Assembly: GCF_013408245.1 (NCBI RefSeq)
Contig: NZ_JACBYS010000005.1
Coordinates: 124,001-188,000 of the forward strand
Origin: Duganella sp. 1224
GTDB taxonomy: Bacteria; Pseudomonadota; Gammaproteobacteria; Burkholderiales; Burkholderiaceae_D
Direction: 5' to 3'
Length of the DNA stretch: 64,000 nucleotides
In this document: in pieces, positions 16,583 to 24,202 of the stretch
How the letters are laid out: each line of letters starts with the position of its first letter
Numbering within the stretch: the stretch's first letter is position 1
Program-made: the position numbers and the translations under genes
The notes under the pieces: model-generated
Databases searched by the model: none
What the model was told of the DNA's origin: nothing
Seen by the model: the letters and a program-made list of their open reading frames with translations, nothing else

Positions 16583-19500
16583 CTAGCCGCGGCGGCGCTG
16601 CCACCAGCCGCGCAGCCGCCGGCCCCAGCCGGGACGGCTGTCGCGGTCGTAGGCGCGGCCGGCCGGAATGCGGGCCGTCACCTGCAGCCCGCGCGGCACG
16701 GCCGGCGTCAGCGTCAGCACCCCGTTCAGCGCGGCGGCGCGCTCGCGCATGCCCACCAGGCCCCAGTGGCCATCCTTGCCGCCCTGGCGCAGCACCTCGT
16801 CCGCCAGTCCCTTGCCATTGTCGCTGACGGTCAGCGTCAGCTCCTGGGCGCCGTAGTCGAGCGCCAGCAGCACGCGGCTGGCGCTGGCGTGGCGGCAGGC
16901 GTTGAGCAGCGCCTCGGCGCCGATGTGGTAGACCTCCTCCCACGCCAGCGGATCGAGGCGACGGCGCACGCCGCGCACCTGCAGCGCGATCGCCAGCCGG
17001 TGCTCGGCCTGCATGCGTTCGACCAGGCGGGTGAAGGCGGTGGCCAGGTCGCCGCCGTGCACGCTGGCCAGGCGCAGCCCCATGACGGCGTTGCGGCCCT
17101 CGACGATCACGCCGTCGGCCTCGGCCAGCAGCGCGTCCAGCTGCGCGCGCGCGGCGCTGTCGGCCGGCAGGCGCTGGCTGACGGCGCTGAAGCGCAGCAC
17201 CAGCGCCTGCACGCTTTGCAGCAGGCTGTCGTGCAGCGCGCGGGCGATGCGCTCGCGCTCCAGCAGGCGCGCGGCCAGCACCGCGTTGAGGCGGCGCACC
17301 AGCTGGCGCATGCGCATCAGGTACAGGCCGTAGGCGGCGGCCAGCGCGGCGCCGGCGCACAGCAGGTAGAACCAGGCGGTCTGCGTGAAGCTGGGCTGGA
17401 TGGCGAAGCGCAGCGTGGCGCCTTGCTCGTTCCACACGCCGTCCGCGTTGGCGGCCTTGACGGTGAAGCGGTAGCTGCCGGGGCCGAGGTGGGAATAGCT
17501 GGCGCCGCGGCGGGTGCCGGCCAGTTGCCAGTCGCGGTCCACGCCCTCCAGCTTGTACCAGACCTGCATCCGCTCCGGCATCGTCAGGCTGAGCGCGGCG
17601 AAGCCGATGTCCAGCCGCATCGGCTTTTGCGGCAGCAGCAGGCCGGGCGTCGGCGCGTACGGGCGGTTGTCGACGCTGAGCGCGGTGATCTGCAGCGCCG
17701 GCGGCAACGGGTTGCGGTACATGCGGGTGGTGTCCAGCACGCCGATGCCCTCGGTGCTGGCAAACCACAGCTTGCCGCTGTCGTCGAGCGCGCCGTTGGC
17801 CACCGGCGCGACCAGCATCGGCGCGCCGGGATAGCCGTCGGCGGCGTCCAGCAGCTCCATGCGCAGCGGCCGGCGCGGGTCGCCGACGCTGGCGTTCCAG
17901 TCGGCGGCGCGCACGTGCGCCAGGCCGAGGCCGGTGTGCAGCCAGCGGTCGCCGTTGGGCAGGATGACCAGGCCGGCCAGGTTGTTCAGCACATCCGGAT
18001 CGGCGGCGCGCAGCCGCTCGAAGCGGCCATGGCGCAGCACCGCCGTGCCCTCGGCGCCCGAAATGACGACCTCGGCTTGCGCATCGATCAGTTGCAGCGC
18101 GCCCAGGCTGGCGGCGGCGGCCGGCGCGTAGTCGGTCAGGCGGCCGTCCTGGTAGTGCTGCAGGCTGCCGTTGCGGTGGCCGAACCACATCGCGCCGTCG
18201 GGCGCGGCGGTCATCACCCGCTCCTGCGGCGCGATGCCGAGGCTGGCCGCGCCGCGCCAGGCGCCGTCGCGGTAGCGGAACAGGCCGCAGTCGCGCAGGC
18301 TGGCCCACAGCGCGTCGCGGTCCTGCATCAGGCGGTTGACTTGCTCGCTGCGCGCGCCGGGGCAGGCGGGCGGCATCGGCAGCGTGGTCAGCCTGCCGTC
18401 GCGGCGGATCTCGATGCCGCGCGCGCTGGCGCTGAGGATGGCGCCGTCGCGGCCGGCCACCGCCAGCCGGCGTTCGCCCTCGCGCAGCGCTGGCGCGGCG
18501 GCGCCGGCGACGTCCCATAGCTGGTCGAGATTGACGCCGCCGACCCAGATGCGGCCCTGGCCGTCGGCGGCCAGCGTCGGCACGGTGACGTTGTCCGGCA
18601 GCGCGATGGTGCGGATGCGCTGGTTGCGGAAGCGCTCCAGGCCGCTGGGCGTCATGGCCCACAGATTGCCCTCGCGGTCTTCCAGCATGCCGGTCACGCG
18701 CGGATTGCTGAGCTGCCAGCCCTGGGCGATGCGCTCCGCCGGCAGCTGGCTTGGATCGAAGCTGTCGCTGTGCGGCAGGTCCTGCTTGCGGATGCGGGCG
18801 ATGCCGTTGGGGGGGCCGAACAGCCACAGGTTGCCGTCGGCGTCGAACAGGTGATGGGCCTGGGCGATGCGGTAGCGGCGCGATTCCTCGCGCGGCTGCA
18901 CCGGGCCCGGCTGGCCGTTGGGCACGCGCACGATCAGCTGGCCCTTGCGCCGCCACATCGCGCCGTCCGGCGCGTAAAACGCGTTGTCCTCGCCGGCGTG
19001 GCCGGTGGGATGGAAGCGCCGCGCTTCGCGGTCCAGCTTGTACCACTCGTTGCTCAGCCGCACCCATACCTGGCCGTACTGGTCCAGCGTGCCTTCCTGC
19101 ACGGTCTGGCGCGGCAAGCCCCAGCTGGCGTTGATGGTCTGCCACGCGCCCTTGGCGTAGTGGATCAGGCCGGAGCGGGTGCAGATCCAGACGCTGCCGT
19201 CGTTGTCGGCGATGAGGTCGTACACCGTGTCGACCTGGGCCGCGCTCCACGCCGGCAGCGGCACGATCTCGCCCTGGCGGATCAGGTTGACGCCGCCGTT
19301 GATGTGGCCGACCAGCAGGTCGCCGCCGGCGGTGGCGGTCAGCGCCGAGATGCGCGGGCTGAGCAGAAGCTGACCGGTGGGGGAGCGGTAGCGTTCGAAG
19401 CGCAGGCCGTCGAAGCGGTACAGGCCCTGTTCGGTGCCGATCCACAGCCAGCCGTCGCTGGTCTGGGCCATGGCGGTGATGCTGACGGGCGCGCCGTCCT

Positions 19501-19621
19501 GGCGGCGCCAGGTGTCGTGGTGGTAATCGAACAGGCTGACGGCCGGGTCCAGCGCCCACGCGTGGGGCAGGCCGGACAGCATGGCCGCCAGCAGGCAAAG
19601 CCGTGAAAATAAACTGCGCAT
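16583..19621 (-). CDS. Two-component sensor kinase with periplasmic beta-propeller and Y_Y_Y domain
   Basis: 1012 residues. A signal sequence is followed by about 650 residues of repeated propeller blades of the Reg_prop type (DGWLWIGTEQGLYRFDG, DGSVWICTRSGLI, GRIWVGGVN and others). Next come a Y_Y_Y-type domain near residue 670, one transmembrane helix (YLLCAGAALAAAYGLYLM), a HisKA_3 region with the phospho-His H797 (ARALHDSLLQSVQAL), and an ATPase domain with NACRHA and VSDNGKGL. This architecture often senses polysaccharide or nutrient fragments in the periplasm. Partner: the convergent NarL-type regulator. The upstream gene, GH30, is divergent across 289 bases. Confidence 0.92.
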   Translation of the reverse strand: MRSLFSRLCLLAAMLSGLPHAWALDPAVSLFDYHHDTWRRQDGAPVSITAMAQTSDGWLWIGTEQGLYRFDGLRFERYRSPTGQLLLSPRISALTATAGGDLLVGHINGGVNLIRQGEIVPLPAWSAAQVDTVYDLIADNDGSVWICTRSGLIHYAKGAWQTINASWGLPRQTVQEGTLDQYGQVWVRLSNEWYKLDREARRFHPTGHAGEDNAFYAPDGAMWRRKGQLIVRVPNGQPGPVQPREESRRYRIAQAHHLFDADGNLWLFGPPNGIARIRKQDLPHSDSFDPSQLPAERIAQGWQLSNPRVTGMLEDREGNLWAMTPSGLERFRNQRIRTIALPDNVTVPTLAADGQGRIWVGGVNLDQLWDVAGAAAPALREGERRLAVAGRDGAILSASARGIEIRRDGRLTTLPMPPACPGARSEQVNRLMQDRDALWASLRDCGLFRYRDGAWRGAASLGIAPQERVMTAAPDGAMWFGHRNGSLQHYQDGRLTDYAPAAAASLGALQLIDAQAEVVISGAEGTAVLRHGRFERLRAADPDVLNNLAGLVILPNGDRWLHTGLGLAHVRAADWNASVGDPRRPLRMELLDAADGYPGAPMLVAPVANGALDDSGKLWFASTEGIGVLDTTRMYRNPLPPALQITALSVDNRPYAPTPGLLLPQKPMRLDIGFAALSLTMPERMQVWYKLEGVDRDWQLAGTRRGASYSHLGPGSYRFTVKAANADGVWNEQGATLRFAIQPSFTQTAWFYLLCAGAALAAAYGLYLMRMRQLVRRLNAVLAARLLERERIARALHDSLLQSVQALVLRFSAVSQRLPADSAARAQLDALLAEADGVIVEGRNAVMGLRLASVHGGDLATAFTRLVERMQAEHRLAIALQVRGVRRRLDPLAWEEVYHIGAEALLNACRHASASRVLLALDYGAQELTLTVSDNGKGLADEVLRQGGKDGHWGLVGMRERAAALNGVLTLTPAVPRGLQVTARIPAGRAYDRDSRPGWGRRLRGWWQRRRG

Positions 19622-19688
19622 GGGTTGGGGGCAGAGGGGTGCGGGCTGTGAAAAAAAACAGGCGCATCATAGCATCCACGCAACGGCG

Positions 19689-19766
19689 GTAGCGGCGGAC
19701 GGCAGCCGCGAAACCCGCACACCGCCGCCGCCAGGGTCTGACCCCGTACGGGGTCAGACCCTTTCG
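19689..19766. repeat. Dispersed intergenic repeat, family 1, copy A
   Basis: A 78-bp unit that is 70/78 identical by my count to 40546-40623. Its right part is a perfect 28-bp palindrome (19734-19761) with arms gggtctgaccccgt/acggggtcagaccc followed by TTTCG. Both full copies lie between genes. It could form a strong hairpin in RNA, but the loop-less palindrome suggests a mobile or protein-binding repeat more than a simple terminator. Confidence 0.8.
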
Positions 19767-19822
19767 TCCGGGGTGCTTTTACGCAGCAAACCGACAAAAA
19801 ACCCACACCCGCCGCGCCTTCG

Positions 19823-19852
19823 TTGACACCGAAGATTTGCCGATGCTATAGT
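19823..19852 (+). promoter_or_regulatory. Promoter of the GH30-TonB receptor unit
   Basis: A perfect -35 box TTGACA (19823-19828) and an extended -10 TGCTATAGT (19844-19852), with 18 bases between the -35 box and TATAGT. The LacI-type operator starts 11 bases downstream, covering the expected transcription start. Confidence 0.7.
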
Positions 19853-19862
19853 TTCTGCAATA

Positions 19863-19880
19863 AATGGAAACGATTCCATT
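19863..19880. promoter_or_regulatory. LacI-family type operator
   Basis: AATGGAAACGATTCCATT, a near-perfect palindrome (8 of 9 positions pair) with the central CG typical of LacI/GalR operators. Its position just after the -10 box fits repression of the GH30 and TonB receptor genes. It differs from the ATCGAT sites near 59.4 kb, so a regulator outside the window is expected. Confidence 0.7.
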
Positions 19881-19910
19881 TAATTCATAAATAAAACAAA
19901 CGGAGACAGC

Positions 19911-21359
19911 ATGTTGACCAGCCCCCCTGTGCCGGGCGATGGAGCGGTGCGCCCGTCGTCCTGGAAAAAAATCTTCCCCGTCATGCTGCTGGGCGCGCTC
20001 GCCGGGCCGGCGCTGGCGCAGACCGTGCAGGCCTGGATCACCACCGGCGACCAGACCCAACTGCTGGCGCGCGGCGCCGACGCGCGTTTTCACCCCGGCG
20101 CCCGGGCTGCCACCATCATCGAGGTCGACCCCAGGCAGCGCTTCCAGGACATGGTCGGTTTCGGCGCCGCCATCACCGACGCCTCGGCCTGGCTGATCCA
20201 GAACAAGCTGAACCCGCAACAGCGCGCCGACCTGCTGAACGAGCTGTTCGGCAAAGCCCCTGGCGCCGGCTTCAGCTTCACGCGCCTGACCATCGGCGCC
20301 TCGGATTTTTCGCGCAGTCACTACAGCTTTGACGACATGCCGCCCGGCCAGACCGACCCGGAGCTGCGGCATTTCTCGATCGATCCCAACCGCGCCGACG
20401 TGCTGCCGGTGACCAAGGCCGCGCTGGCGATCAATCCCCGGCTGCGCGTGATGGCCTCGCCGTGGAGCGCGCCGGGCTGGATGAAGTCCACCGACAGCCT
20501 GATCCAGGGCACCCTGAAGCCGGAGGCGTACGCACCGTTCGCCCGCTATCTGTCGCGCTACATCAGCGCCTACCAACAGGAAGGCGTGCCGATCTACGCC
20601 CTGACCCTGCAGAACGAGCCGCACTTCGAGCCCAAGGATTATCCCGGCATGCGCGTCGATCCGGCCCAGCGCGCGGCCTTCATCGGCGGTCACCTGGGCC
20701 CGCTGCTGGCCAAGGAACACCCGCACACCAGAATCCTCGACTGGGACCACAACTGGGACGCGCCGGGCTCGCCGGCCGAGGTGCTGAAGGACGCCACCGC
20801 CAACCAGTACGTGGCCGGCGTCGCCTGGCATTGCTACGGCGGCGATGTGCGCGTGCAGGCCGCGCTGCACGACCGCTGGCCCGACAAGGAAACCTTTTTC
20901 ACCGAGTGCTCGGGCGGCAAGTGGGCGCCGGTGTGGTCGGACAATCTGCAGCACTTCGCCCGTACCCTGGTGATCGGCACCACGCGCGGCTGGGCCAGGG
21001 GTGTGCTGTTGTGGAATCTGGCGCTGGATGAGCACGACGGCCCTCACCTCGGCGGCTGCAACGATTGCCGCGGCGTCGTCACCATCGACAGCCGCGACGG
21101 CAAGATCACCCGCAACGAAGAGTATTACGCGCTGGCCCACGCCAGCCGCTTCGTGCGCCCGGGCGCGCGCCGCATCGCTTCCACCAGCGGCTACGACCAG
21201 CTCGACACGGTGGCGTTCCGCAACGCCGACGATGGCGAACTGGCGCTGCTGGTGGCGAATTCTGCCAGGGCGCCGCGCAGTTTCGCGGTGCGCATCGGCC
21301 AGCGCAGTTTCGATTACACCTTGCCGGCGACCAGTGTGGCCACCTTCACCTGGAAATAA
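19911..21359 (+). CDS. Glycoside hydrolase family 30 (glucosylceramidase-like beta-glycosidase)
   Basis: 482 residues with a signal-type hydrophobic stretch (FPVMLLGALAGPALAQ) after a 20-residue N-terminal extension. GH30 markers are clear: GFGAAITDASAWLI, RLTIGASDFS, the acid/base glutamate E236 in TLQNEPHFEP, and the nucleophile E332 in FFTECSGG. A C-terminal beta-sandwich follows. The family cleaves beta-glucosyl or beta-xylosyl linkages (glucosylceramide, beta-1,6-glucan). A TonB receptor gene follows after 24 bases, so products are probably taken up through it. The operator upstream suggests induction by a sugar. Confidence 0.92.
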   Translation: MLTSPPVPGDGAVRPSSWKKIFPVMLLGALAGPALAQTVQAWITTGDQTQLLARGADARFHPGARAATIIEVDPRQRFQDMVGFGAAITDASAWLIQNKLNPQQRADLLNELFGKAPGAGFSFTRLTIGASDFSRSHYSFDDMPPGQTDPELRHFSIDPNRADVLPVTKAALAINPRLRVMASPWSAPGWMKSTDSLIQGTLKPEAYAPFARYLSRYISAYQQEGVPIYALTLQNEPHFEPKDYPGMRVDPAQRAAFIGGHLGPLLAKEHPHTRILDWDHNWDAPGSPAEVLKDATANQYVAGVAWHCYGGDVRVQAALHDRWPDKETFFTECSGGKWAPVWSDNLQHFARTLVIGTTRGWARGVLLWNLALDEHDGPHLGGCNDCRGVVTIDSRDGKITRNEEYYALAHASRFVRPGARRIASTSGYDQLDTVAFRNADDGELALLVANSARAPRSFAVRIGQRSFDYTLPATSVATFTWK

Positions 21360-21383
21360 AACGATAAAAGGGAGACGAGAAAA

Positions 21384-24104
21384 ATGCAGACCAAGATGAC
21401 ACCGATTGCGGCCGCCTGCGCGGTGCTGGCGCTGGCCGCCCAGCCGGCGCTGGCGCAACAGCAGCAACAGCAGCAGGGCAGCGCGCCGCAGGCGCAAAAG
21501 AGCGAGGACGGCATGCAGGAAGTGGTGGTGACCGGCATCCGCCGCAGCATCGAGAACTCGATGGCGATCAAGCGCGACGCCGATTCCATCGTCGAGGCGG
21601 TGACGGCCGAGGACATCGGCAAGCTGCCGGACGTGTCGATCGCCGAATCCATCGCCCGCCTGGCCGGCCTGACCGCGCAGCGGGTCGAGGGCCGCGCGCA
21701 GGTGATTTCGATCCGCGGCCTGGCGCCGGACTTTTCCACCACCTTGCTGAACGGCCGCGAGCAGGTGTCCACCAGTAACAACCGCGGCGCCGAGTACGAC
21801 CAGTATCCGTCCGAGCTGATCAACGGCGTTACCGTCTACAAGACGCCGGATGCGTCGCTGGTGTCGGGCGGCCTGTCCGGCACGGTGGACCTGCAGACCG
21901 TGCGCCCGCTCGACCTGCGCCAGCGCACCATCGTGCTGAACGCGCGCGCCGAGCACAATTCCAACGGCAAGCTCAACTCCAACACCTCGGCCAACGGCAA
22001 CCGCCTGAGCGCATCCTACGTCGACCAGTTCCTGAACAACACGCTGGGCGTGGCGGTCGGCTACGCGCACCTCGATTCGCCGGGGCAGCAGCAGGAATAC
22101 AAGTCGTGGTGGTGGGGCCGCGACAACAAGCTGCCGGCCGGCATGGAGGACGTGGTGGCGCTCAAGGGCGCCGAGGTCACCGCCTCGTCGCGCGAGCAGA
22201 AGCGCGACGGCCTGATGGGCGTGATCGAGTACCGTCCGTCCAGGGAATTCCGCACCACGCTGGACCTGTACTATTCCGAGTTCAGGCAGAACACCACCAT
22301 GCGCGGCATGATGTGGAATTCGCACCAGTGGAGCGACGTCACCTACCGCGATCCGGTCGTGCAGACCATCGGCGGCACGCGCCTGCTGGTGGGCGGCAAG
22401 CTGGTCAACCTGGAACCGATCGTGCGCAACGACTACAACCAGCGCAAGGACACGCTGGGCGCGCTCGGCTGGAACAACACCTTCAAGAAGGATGGCTGGA
22501 CGCTGGTCGGCGACCTGTCGTACTCGACCGCCAAGCGCAAGGAGGAGGTGCTGGAGACGTACGCCGGCCTGGGCCCGGCCGGCTCGCACATCACCGACAA
22601 CAACTTCGAGTTCCACATCCCCACCGCCAGCGGACTGCCGACGTTTACGCCAAGCTTCAACTACACCGATCCGAAGATCATCAAGCTGACCGACGTCGGC
22701 GGCTGGGGCAAGGACGCCGACATGCACCACCCGGTGGTGGACGACAAGCTGGGCTCGGCCAAGTTCTCGGCCAAAAAGGAGCTGGACGGCATGTTCCGCA
22801 GCCTGGAGGGCGGCGTCAACTACAGCAAGCGCGAGAAAACCCACGCCGATACCAACAACTACTGGTTCCTGAAGAACGGCCGCGCGCCGGCCACGGTGTC
22901 GTCCGACCTGCTGCAGCCGTCCACCTCGCTGGCGTTTGCCGGCATTCCGGCGGTGATGAGCTATGACGTGCTGGGCGTGCTGAACAAGTACTACGACAAG
23001 CAGCCGGCGCGTCCGGACGACCAGGCGCTGCAGGACTGGGGCGTGACCGAGAAGATCACCACCGCCTACGCCAAGCTGGGCATCGACGCCGACCTCGGTC
23101 CGGTGCCGGTGCGCGGCGCGCTGGGCCTGCAGGCGGTCAATGTCGATCAGCAGTCGCGCGGCGCCACCGTCAACGCCGGGACGCTGGGCAGCATCAGCGG
23201 CGGCAAAAGCTACACCGACTGGCTGCCGAGCCTGAACCTGAACTTCGACCTCGATCAATACCTGAGCACCACCAACCTGCGCCTGGGCCTGGCCAAGACG
23301 GTGGCGCGGCCGCAGATGTCGGACATGCGCGCCGGCATTTCCGGCGGCGTTGATTCCACCACCCGCATGTGGAACGGCAGCGGCGGCAATCCGCAGCTGG
23401 AGCCGTGGCGCGCCAATGCCTACGATTTGTCGATGGAGAAGTACATCGGCAAGCGCAGCTACATCGCCGGCGCGCTGTGGTACAAGAAGCTGCAAAGCTA
23501 CATCTACAACCAGCAGACCGCGTTCAGCTTCGCCGGCTTCCCGAATCCGTCGGCAGTGGTGCCGATCCAGGACATCGGCACGTTGAACCGCCCGGCCAAC
23601 GGCACCGGCGGCCTGGTCAAGGGCGTCGAACTGTCCGGCGCGCTGGATGGCGGCATCGTCTGGGATCCGCTGGCCGGCTTTGGCGTCACCGGCAGCATTT
23701 CCGGCACCGAGAGCTCGATCCACCCGAACGGCCCGGGCACCAAGGAGAAGCTGCCCGGCCTGTCCGGCGTGGTGTCCAATATCACGGTGTACTACGAGAA
23801 GGATGGCTACTCGGCGCGCGCCAGCCGCCGCTACCGTTCGGCCTACCGCGGCGAGGTCACCGGCCTGTTCGCGCAGCGCGCCTTCAGCGAGATCCTGGCC
23901 GAGCGCCAGATCGACCTGCAGCTCGGCTATGCGATCGAGGAGGGCCGGTACAAGGGCTTGTCGTTGCTGTTCCAGGTCAACAACCTGAACAACTCGCCGT
24001 ACCAGACGCGCCAGGGCGACCCGTTCTCCGGCGGCTCGTACGCGCCGGAGCGTTACACCACTTATGGCCGGCAATTCCTGCTGGGGCTCAACTACAAGCT
24101 ATAA
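21384..24104 (+). CDS. TonB-dependent receptor, oligosaccharide type
   Basis: 906 residues. A signal peptide ends at ALAQ and is followed by a short polyglutamine run. The TonB box region (MQEVVVTGIRRSIENSM) and plug domain (DIGKLPDVSIAESIARLAGLTAQR, VISIRGLAPDFSTTLLNGRE) are of the subfamily common in Caulobacter and Xanthomonas for carbohydrate uptake. The barrel ends ...FLLGLNYKL. It is co-transcribed with the GH30 gene 24 bases upstream, so the likely substrate is the beta-glucoside product of that enzyme (inference). A spaced GGGAGACGAG sequence precedes the ATG. Confidence 0.92.
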   Translation: MQTKMTPIAAACAVLALAAQPALAQQQQQQQGSAPQAQKSEDGMQEVVVTGIRRSIENSMAIKRDADSIVEAVTAEDIGKLPDVSIAESIARLAGLTAQRVEGRAQVISIRGLAPDFSTTLLNGREQVSTSNNRGAEYDQYPSELINGVTVYKTPDASLVSGGLSGTVDLQTVRPLDLRQRTIVLNARAEHNSNGKLNSNTSANGNRLSASYVDQFLNNTLGVAVGYAHLDSPGQQQEYKSWWWGRDNKLPAGMEDVVALKGAEVTASSREQKRDGLMGVIEYRPSREFRTTLDLYYSEFRQNTTMRGMMWNSHQWSDVTYRDPVVQTIGGTRLLVGGKLVNLEPIVRNDYNQRKDTLGALGWNNTFKKDGWTLVGDLSYSTAKRKEEVLETYAGLGPAGSHITDNNFEFHIPTASGLPTFTPSFNYTDPKIIKLTDVGGWGKDADMHHPVVDDKLGSAKFSAKKELDGMFRSLEGGVNYSKREKTHADTNNYWFLKNGRAPATVSSDLLQPSTSLAFAGIPAVMSYDVLGVLNKYYDKQPARPDDQALQDWGVTEKITTAYAKLGIDADLGPVPVRGALGLQAVNVDQQSRGATVNAGTLGSISGGKSYTDWLPSLNLNFDLDQYLSTTNLRLGLAKTVARPQMSDMRAGISGGVDSTTRMWNGSGGNPQLEPWRANAYDLSMEKYIGKRSYIAGALWYKKLQSYIYNQQTAFSFAGFPNPSAVVPIQDIGTLNRPANGTGGLVKGVELSGALDGGIVWDPLAGFGVTGSISGTESSIHPNGPGTKEKLPGLSGVVSNITVYYEKDGYSARASRRYRSAYRGEVTGLFAQRAFSEILAERQIDLQLGYAIEEGRYKGLSLLFQVNNLNNSPYQTRQGDPFSGGSYAPERYTTYGRQFLLGLNYKL

Positions 24105-24202
24105 GTACGGTAGCGAACACAGGCTGCTGCGCGGCGCCTGTGGCAGCGGGGAGGGTGGTAGAATCGCGGCTTCCTCCCCCCCCTGAAAGCGATGTCGCGC
24201 CA

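Noticed and set aside
16766-18520. Plus-strand open frame within the propeller kinase gene
   Set aside because: Opposite strand of well-formed propeller repeats; the product is compositionally biased and lacks domains.
19734-19761. Perfect 28-bp palindrome as a simple intrinsic terminator
   Set aside because: No real loop and only TTT after it, and it recurs at other loci within a longer conserved unit, so it is better treated as a repeat.
21459-21477. CAG/CAA run in the TonB receptor gene as a microsatellite of interest
   Set aside because: Short polyglutamine linker between signal peptide and TonB box, common in these receptors.
19779-24074. Very long minus-strand open frame (about 1430 codons) opposite the GH30 and TonB receptor genes
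   Set aside because: It is a GC-bias shadow. The plus strand carries clear GH30 and receptor motifs, while the antisense product is a low-complexity run of R, A, G, V, H and Q with no domain.
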